Origin: Pseudomonas abyssi
GTDB taxonomy: Bacteria > Pseudomonadota > Gammaproteobacteria > Pseudomonadales > Pseudomonadaceae
Length of the DNA stretch: 64,000 nt
Reading direction: 5' to 3'
NCBI RefSeq assembly: GCF_002307495.1
Contig: NZ_NTMR01000002.1
Coordinates: 402,982-466,981 of the forward strand
Under the pieces are notes generated by a model, which worked only from the letters and a program-made list of their open reading frames with translations, was not told where the DNA came from and ran no database searches. Made by a program: the position numbers and the translations under genes. This document shows positions 58,942 through 64,000 of this stretch, piece after piece (the stretch's first letter is position 1; each line of letters starts with the position of its first letter).

Positions 58942-59723
58942 TGTGTCTCCTGCCAACGCGAACGCACACGGCGCAGCAGCGCCCACAGCTCAGCCTTGCT
59001 CGCCGGGCGGCGCAGCAGAGTATCCAGGTCGGGCGCAAACCAGGCGGGCGGCAGATCATCCAGCGCTTCTTCGCAGCCAAGCAGGCTATCTGCCTGCGCC
59101 AGATCCGCGTCTACCAGCAGCGTAGTCGCGGACCCAAAGCAGCCGAGCGATACAACGCCACCACCCTCAACCCGCCTGCGCATGAAAGCCTGCAAGCCCA
59201 GGCTGGCAGCGCCGGCGCTGCGATCAAGCTGCGGGTTACGGTTCAACGGCCAGCGAAAGTCGCCAAGCAGCGATGGGCGATCCGGCAACTGCACCGCGCG
59301 CAGAATATCCTGCAGCAAAAGAAACCCGGGCATGGCGCTTTCCAAACCAGGCTCGGGGGCTTCAATCAACAACAGGCAAGGTCCGGACTGCCAGAGTTGT
59401 AGATAGAAGGGCGCAACCGGCTCAGCGGCCGGACCAGTGGGCTGCGTTACCTGAGGCACAGCGGGCTCCGGTGTGGCTATCGGCGCAGGTGTCGACATCT
59501 TGGGTTTGCCGGGACGTGGCACCTCAATACGCGCTGCGGTGCTGGGCGCAGCTTCTCGAGTCAAACCGGCTGTAGGCGACGTCTCGCTCAGCGCAAGCTC
59601 AGGTTCTGGCTCGGGCAGCAGCAACGCGGAAGGGCGCACCGGCACACCACCCAGCGGTTGGCGGGGTATCCAATTGGTAACACCCAGCGCCTCCAGATAG
59701 GCGAGACGTGTCGCTTCGTACAT
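58938..59723 (-). CDS. Conserved hypothetical protein beside rimI
   Basis: 261 residues. The N-terminus [20 protein letters not shown] and a C-terminal half with PFYLQLWQSGPCLLLIEAPE, LLGDFRWPLNRNPQLDRSAG and TTLLVDADLAQADSLLGCEE flank a Pro-rich linker (about 35-100). This is the usual Pseudomonas gene upstream of rimI, of unknown function. It overlaps leuA and rimI by ATGA junctions. No signal peptide. Confidence 0.75.
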   Translation of the reverse strand: MYEATRLAYLEALGVTNWIPRQPLGGVPVRPSALLLPEPEPELALSETSPTAGLTREAAPSTAARIEVPRPGKPKMSTPAPIATPEPAVPQVTQPTGPAAEPVAPFYLQLWQSGPCLLLIEAPEPGLESAMPGFLLLQDILRAVQLPDRPSLLGDFRWPLNRNPQLDRSAGAASLGLQAFMRRRVEGGGVVSLGCFGSATTLLVDADLAQADSLLGCEEALDDLPPAWFAPDLDTLLRRPASKAELWALLRRVRSRWQETQ

Positions 59724-61264
59724 CAGACCCCCGCCGTCTGGGGATGCGCTCTATAAGCACCCTCGCGCATCAGGTTGAGCGCATTGATGTAGGCCTTGGC
59801 CGACGCAACAACAATGTCGGTGTCTGCCCCATTGCCGTTGACGATGCGTCCTGCCTTTTCCAAACGCACCGTCACCTCACCCTGAGAGTCGGTACCCTGG
59901 GTAATGGCGTTGACCGAATACAGTTGCAGGCTCGCGTCTGACCCAATCAACTGCTCGATGGCCTTGAACGTAGCATCCACCGGGCCCGACCCTTCGGCGC
60001 TGGCGGCCTGTTCCTTGCCGTCAACACTCAACTGCACTGCAGCCACCGGCACCTCGCCCATGCAAGAAGTGACCTCCAGGTGGATCAGGCGAATGTGCTC
60101 TTCGACCTCGGTCAGCGTGTCGGTCACCAGGGCTTGCAGATCTTCATCAAAAATTTCGTGTTTGCGATCAGCCAGTTGCTTGAAGCGGGCAAAGGCCGCG
60201 TTCAACGCCTCACCCGTCAGCTCAATGCCCAGCTCTTCGAGCCGAGAACGAAAGGCATTACGGCCGGACAATTTGCCAAGTGACAGCTTGTTGGTGTGCC
60301 AGCCAACCGACTGCGCGCTCATGATTTCATAGGTCTCGCGGTGCTTGAGCACGCCGTCCTGGTGAATCCCCGATTCATGGGCGAACGCATTGGCGCCCAC
60401 AATCGCCTTGTTGGGCTGAACAGGAAAGCCGGTAATGCCGGACACCAATCGTGACGCGGCGAGGATGTTTTCGGTCTCGATGCGCGTCTGCACGTTGAGC
60501 AGGTCCTTGCGCGTCTTGATCGCCATGACGATTTCTTCCAGCGCGGCGTTGCCAGCACGTTCACCGAGGCCGTTGATAGTACACTCGACCTGCCGCGCGC
60601 CTGCGGTTACCGCCGCCAGCGAGTTGGCCACCGCAAGGCCAAGATCATTGTGGCAATGTACGGAGAAGATCGCCTTGTCGGCGTTCGGCACGCGGGTGAT
60701 GATCTGGCGGATGGTGTCGGCAAACTGGTGCGGGATGGCATAGCCAACCGTATCGGGGATATTGATGGTGCGCGCGCCGGCGTCGATGGCGGCCTCGATG
60801 ATACGGCACAGGAAATCGATCTCCGAGCGACCCGCATCCTCGCAGGAAAACTCGACATCCGGGCAGAGGTTGCGCGCACGCTTGACCGCCCGAACCGCTT
60901 GCTCGACGACCTGATCAGGCGGCAAGCGCAGCTTGTGCTGCATGTGAATCGGGCTGGTGGCGATAAAGGTGTGAATACGTCCGGCGTTGGCACCGGCCAA
61001 TGCTTCAGCGGCGCGATCGATGTCCGCATCCACTGCGCGCGACAGGCTGCAGACGACACTGTCCTGGATAGTATCGGCAATCAGCTTGACCGCTTCGAAG
61101 TCGCCGGGGCTGGCAATCGCAAAACCGGCCTCAATCACATCGACCCGCAGCTTCTCCAGCGCGCGAGCAATGCGCAGCTTCTCATCCTTGGTCATGGACG
61201 CGCCAGGGCTCTGTTCCCCGTCGCGCAAGGTAGTATCGAAGATGATGACCTGATTCTGTGACAT
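59723..61264 (-). CDS. leuA: 2-isopropylmalate synthase
   Basis: 513 residues, the short E. coli-like form. [20 protein letters not shown] at the start holds the metal/substrate [28 protein letters not shown] (HxH) and [19 protein letters not shown] follow, and the LeuA allosteric domain covers about 390-513 (ending [15 protein letters not shown]). First step of leucine synthesis, feedback-inhibited by leucine. Start 61264 has GGAGGG upstream. First gene of a five-gene minus-strand operon. Confidence 0.94.
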   Translation of the reverse strand: MSQNQVIIFDTTLRDGEQSPGASMTKDEKLRIARALEKLRVDVIEAGFAIASPGDFEAVKLIADTIQDSVVCSLSRAVDADIDRAAEALAGANAGRIHTFIATSPIHMQHKLRLPPDQVVEQAVRAVKRARNLCPDVEFSCEDAGRSEIDFLCRIIEAAIDAGARTINIPDTVGYAIPHQFADTIRQIITRVPNADKAIFSVHCHNDLGLAVANSLAAVTAGARQVECTINGLGERAGNAALEEIVMAIKTRKDLLNVQTRIETENILAASRLVSGITGFPVQPNKAIVGANAFAHESGIHQDGVLKHRETYEIMSAQSVGWHTNKLSLGKLSGRNAFRSRLEELGIELTGEALNAAFARFKQLADRKHEIFDEDLQALVTDTLTEVEEHIRLIHLEVTSCMGEVPVAAVQLSVDGKEQAASAEGSGPVDATFKAIEQLIGSDASLQLYSVNAITQGTDSQGEVTVRLEKAGRIVNGNGADTDIVVASAKAYINALNLMREGAYRAHPQTAGV

Positions 61265-61478
61265 GTCCGCAGCCCTCCGCGACGCGTTTTCCCAAGTGCA
61301 CAATGATACCCGATCCCGGCACGCAAACGGCACGCGAACTAAGCAAGGCTTATTGCCTGCCAACACCGCGAGCCAGTTTCATTTCGTCACGTTCTTGCTT
61401 TCCCTATGCTGTTACGATGCCAAGCACAACAGCCGAGCAGCGCCCAGGTCTGCTCGACAATAACAGGAGACTGAGCGC

Positions 61479-63137
61479 ATGTTTGATCGTCATTTCGCAG
61501 TATGGCCAGAACAGGTACCCCGCGAGCTGGAGCTGCCGGCAACCAACCTGTATCACAACATCACAGTCTCCGCGCTGCGATACCCGGAACATCCCGCCAT
61601 TCATTACTATGGCACCGATGTCACCTACCGCGAGCTGCAGGATCAAACCGAGCGTCTGGCCGGCTATCTTCAGCAAGCCGGCGTACAGGCCGGTGACCGG
61701 GTGCTGCTATATATGCAAAACAGCCCCCAGTACATCATCGGCTTCTTTGCCATTTTACGAGCCAACGCCGTTGTGGTGCCGGTGAACCCGATGAACCGCA
61801 CCGCCGAGCTGGCCTACCTGATCGAGGATACGCAGGCCCCTGTTGCACTCTGCGGGCAAGAGCTGAGCGAATTTGTGGTACCTCACATTGGCGAAGGCTG
61901 CCTTCGCGAAGTCGTTGTAAGCGCGTACAACGAATACATCCAGCAGCCGACTGACCTGACGCTACCCGACGTTGTCTCTGCTCCGTGCAATATCACCAAG
62001 GCCGCAGGTGTGACTCTGTGGCAGGACGCGCTCAAAGCCGAGCTGCAACCCGGCCCCCTCACTGCCGGCCCGAGCGACCTCTGCGTGATCCCCTACAGCT
62101 CCGGTACCACCGGCAATCCCAAGGGCTGCGTGCATACCCATCACAGCGTGATGGCAACAACGGTGTACGGCGCCGCCTGGGTCAATACCCAGCACAGCTG
62201 TGTTCACCTGGTATCGGTTCCGATGTTCCATGTGACGGGCATGCAGTCCTGCATGAATTCCACGCTATACGCCGGCGGCACCTTGGTGGTGATGACACGC
62301 TGGGATCGCAAGGTCGCCGCAACACTGATCGAGCGCTTGAAGATCAACACTTGGCGCAACATCTCGACCATGGTCGTCGACATGCTGTCGGATCCGGACA
62401 TCGACAGCTACGACATCAGCTCCCTGACCGGTATTGGCGGTGGTGGCGCAGCCATGCCAGCGGCGGTGGCAGCCAAACTCAAGGACAAGACCGGCCTCAC
62501 CTATATGGAAGGTTACGGGCTGTCGGAAACCATCGCGGCAACACATGTGAACCCACCCCAGGCGTGCAAAGCACAATGTCTCGGCATTCCCTTCATCGGC
62601 GTTGACTCTCGCGTGATCGACGTCGAAACGCTGAAAGAGGTTGAGCCCGGCGTCACGGGTGAAATCATCATGCGCGGCGAACAGATCTTCCAAGGCTACT
62701 GGAACAAACCCGAGGCGACAGACGAGGCGTTCGTTGAGGTCGACGGCGAGCGTTTCTTCCGCTCAGGCGACCTAGGTTACTACGATGAAGAAGGCTACTT
62801 CTTCCTGGTTGACCGTGTGAAGCGCATGATCAACGCATCGGGCTTCAAAGTCTGGCCGGCGGAGGTAGAGTCGCTGATGTATGCACATCCAGCCATTCAG
62901 GAGGTCTGCATCATCTCCGCCCCGCACGAACGTCGCGGCGAAACAGTCAAAGCGGTTGTCGTCCTGGCCAAGGGGCAGGAAGCAACCACAGAGCAAGACA
63001 TCATCAGCTGGTGCCATGAAAACATGGCCGCCTACAAATGCCCTCAAATGGTCCAGTTCAGCGACAGCATTCCCAAGTCGCCGACTGGCAAGATCATGTG
63101 GAGACACCTGCAGGATGTAGAGTGGGGACGTGCCTGA
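61479..63137 (+). CDS. Acyl-CoA synthetase (AMP-forming ligase)
   Basis: 552 residues. The AMP-binding signature VIPYSSGTTGNPKGCVHTHH is at about 205-224, the GYGLSETIAATH A5 motif near 350, RSGDLGYYDEEGYFFLVDR near 430, and SPTGKIMWRHL with the catalytic Lys near the end. It activates a fatty or aromatic acid to its CoA ester. The ATG has AGGAGA upstream. It is divergent from leuA with a 214-bp gap that must hold both promoters. Confidence 0.9.
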   Translation: MFDRHFAVWPEQVPRELELPATNLYHNITVSALRYPEHPAIHYYGTDVTYRELQDQTERLAGYLQQAGVQAGDRVLLYMQNSPQYIIGFFAILRANAVVVPVNPMNRTAELAYLIEDTQAPVALCGQELSEFVVPHIGEGCLREVVVSAYNEYIQQPTDLTLPDVVSAPCNITKAAGVTLWQDALKAELQPGPLTAGPSDLCVIPYSSGTTGNPKGCVHTHHSVMATTVYGAAWVNTQHSCVHLVSVPMFHVTGMQSCMNSTLYAGGTLVVMTRWDRKVAATLIERLKINTWRNISTMVVDMLSDPDIDSYDISSLTGIGGGGAAMPAAVAAKLKDKTGLTYMEGYGLSETIAATHVNPPQACKAQCLGIPFIGVDSRVIDVETLKEVEPGVTGEIIMRGEQIFQGYWNKPEATDEAFVEVDGERFFRSGDLGYYDEEGYFFLVDRVKRMINASGFKVWPAEVESLMYAHPAIQEVCIISAPHERRGETVKAVVVLAKGQEATTEQDIISWCHENMAAYKCPQMVQFSDSIPKSPTGKIMWRHLQDVEWGRA

Positions 63138-63160
63138 GCCCCTTTAGACGACTCAAAGAC

Positions 63161-63187
63161 AGAGCGCCGCAGGCGCTCTTCTTGTTT
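63161..63187. terminator. Terminator between acyl-CoA ligase and methyltransferase genes
   Basis: AGAGCGCC-GCA-GGCGCTCT, an 8-bp perfect stem, followed on the plus strand by TCTTGTTT. Lies between two convergent genes. Confidence 0.78.
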
Positions 63188-63192
63188 CTGCG

Positions 63193-63807
63193 CTACTTGA
63201 TTGCAACGCCCTCGTACAGAAAGGTCATCGGACGCGGACCCTTTATGTAACCGGTGTCCAACCGTTCGATCACGAACCCAGCCTCCTGAATAAGCGCAGG
63301 AATATCCCTGTTCAGATGGCATCCGCCTGCAAGGGGCTTCCACCAAGGCGTCAAGCAGTGTTGCCAGGCCTTAACGCCTTGCTCCGGAGCAAGGCCATGC
63401 TCACAAAAAAGCAAGCGCCCACCGTCACCAAGCACGCGTTTCATCTCCCGCAGTGCCGGAATCGGGTCTTCAATACTGCACAAGGTGAACGTCATCACGA
63501 TGGTGTCAAAGCGCCCGGCATCCGCATGGATACCACGAACATCGACTGCCACCATATCAACCGGGATCCCGATATCGAGACTTCGCTGCCTGGCAAGAGC
63601 CTGCATCTGCGCCGCCGGATCGACACCCGTTATCCGTGTCACGCGAGTCTTGTCGTAGTAAGCCAGATTCAGGCCGGTACCGATGCCTATCTCAAGTACA
63701 TCACCCTGTGCCTGCGGGATAAGCGCGGCGCGGCGCTTCATGACATCTCCCATGCCACAGGCAGTATCGATCAACCTGGGCAGCACATACTTGTCGTATA
63801 ACCCCAT
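63193..63807 (-). CDS. Class I SAM-dependent methyltransferase
   Basis: 204 residues. Motif I VLEIGIGTGLNLAYYD (about 37-52), then GVDPAAQMQALA, FDTIVMTFTLCSIEDPIPAL and LGDGGRLLFCEHGLAPEQGV as in phospholipid/menaquinone-type small methyltransferases of the UbiE-like group. The closing region HLNRDIPALIQEAGFVIERL is typical. Substrate unknown. ATG 63807 has AGGAGG just upstream. Confidence 0.88.
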   Translation of the reverse strand: MGLYDKYVLPRLIDTACGMGDVMKRRAALIPQAQGDVLEIGIGTGLNLAYYDKTRVTRITGVDPAAQMQALARQRSLDIGIPVDMVAVDVRGIHADAGRFDTIVMTFTLCSIEDPIPALREMKRVLGDGGRLLFCEHGLAPEQGVKAWQHCLTPWWKPLAGGCHLNRDIPALIQEAGFVIERLDTGYIKGPRPMTFLYEGVAIK

Positions 63808-63890
63808 TGCACCTCCTGATCATGCGTCCAAGCTTAGCAGTCCATCAAGACAAGCTATAGGATCAAACAAAGGGGCGCCAGTTGAGGCGC

Positions 63891-63913
63891 AGGCAGGAGG
63901 CAGGAGGCAGGAG
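63891..63913. repeat. Short tandem repeat (AGGCAGG x3)
   Basis: Three perfect 7-bp units, followed by AG. It lies in the non-coding last 190 bp of the window (63808-64000), in which I see no gene; the window ends before any downstream gene can be judged. Confidence 0.6.
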
Positions 63914-64000
63914 CATTGCGAGCACGAGGAGAGTCGCGGTCGACTCAAACAGTCTCGACCCGCTACCGGTCTTTTCCGTGCGCACAAAGAAGAACACCCT

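Noticed and set aside
63891..63913. AGGCAGG tandem repeat as a regulatory or phase-variable element
   Set aside because: Only three units, in non-coding sequence with no adjacent start codon that it could switch.

Overview
The window looks like the chromosome of a Pseudomonas-lineage gammaproteobacterium (Pseudomonas or Halopseudomonas). The left end carries the order lolB-ispE-tRNA-Gln-prs-rplY-pth-ychF, which is typical of that group, and its prs and rplY products closely resemble Pseudomonas sequences. Coding is dense, GC is high, and several starts are GTG or TTG. Species cannot be fixed from sequence reading alone.

Layout. 1-4.9 kb: housekeeping operon (outer-membrane lipoprotein insertion, isoprenoid synthesis, tRNA-Gln, PRPP synthesis, ribosomal L25, peptidyl-tRNA hydrolase, YchF). 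5.1-9.4 kb: a LuxR-type and a LysR-type regulator on the minus strand, divergent from a three-gene set for folate-independent methionine synthesis (MesX/DUF1852, MesD, flavin reductase) with a perfect MetR-type box upstream. 9.5-11.6 kb: a PepSY membrane protein preceded by two small membrane-protein genes; one is split by an in-frame TGA and the other may have lost its start to a frameshift.

11,619-49,175: an apparently complete 37,557-bp Mu-like transposable prophage. It starts with TG and ends with CA, is flanked by a 6-bp target duplication (ATCAGG), and has 22-bp-phased transposase-site candidates inside both ends. The early operon points right: gp16-type DNA-binding protein, CII-like and IclR-like regulators, DDE transposase, AAA+ target protein, DUF3164, GemA, and a Mor-type activator near the end. 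The late genes point left in three blocks: (i) holin, transglycosylase, Rz/Rz1, gp25-gp27, terminase, portal, gpF and gpG; (ii) protease, decoration protein, major head, gp35-gp37, tail tube and frameshifted tail chaperone; (iii) lambda-type tape measure and tail tip. One palindromic motif (TTTTTGCGCCSGCAAAA) precedes each of the three blocks, and two of the three copies directly follow terminator-like hairpins, so these are probably late promoters or activator sites. The early promoter has a TTGACA -35 with a perfect repressor-type palindrome filling the spacer. Likely cargo genes are a DUF2971 gene at the left end, four small genes next to the repressor, and a minus-strand gene lying against the early operon.

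49.2-64 kb: host sequence again. It holds a Fur-box-preceded TonB-dependent receptor (probably once beside the PepSY genes), a YtcJ-type amidohydrolase, a DUF748 AsmA-like protein, tRNA-Met with its promoter and terminator, a minus-strand operon (leuA, conserved hypothetical, rimI, EamA exporter, isopropylmalate/homoisocitrate-type dehydrogenase), an acyl-CoA ligase and a small SAM methyltransferase. No CRISPR array, rRNA or insertion sequence was seen.
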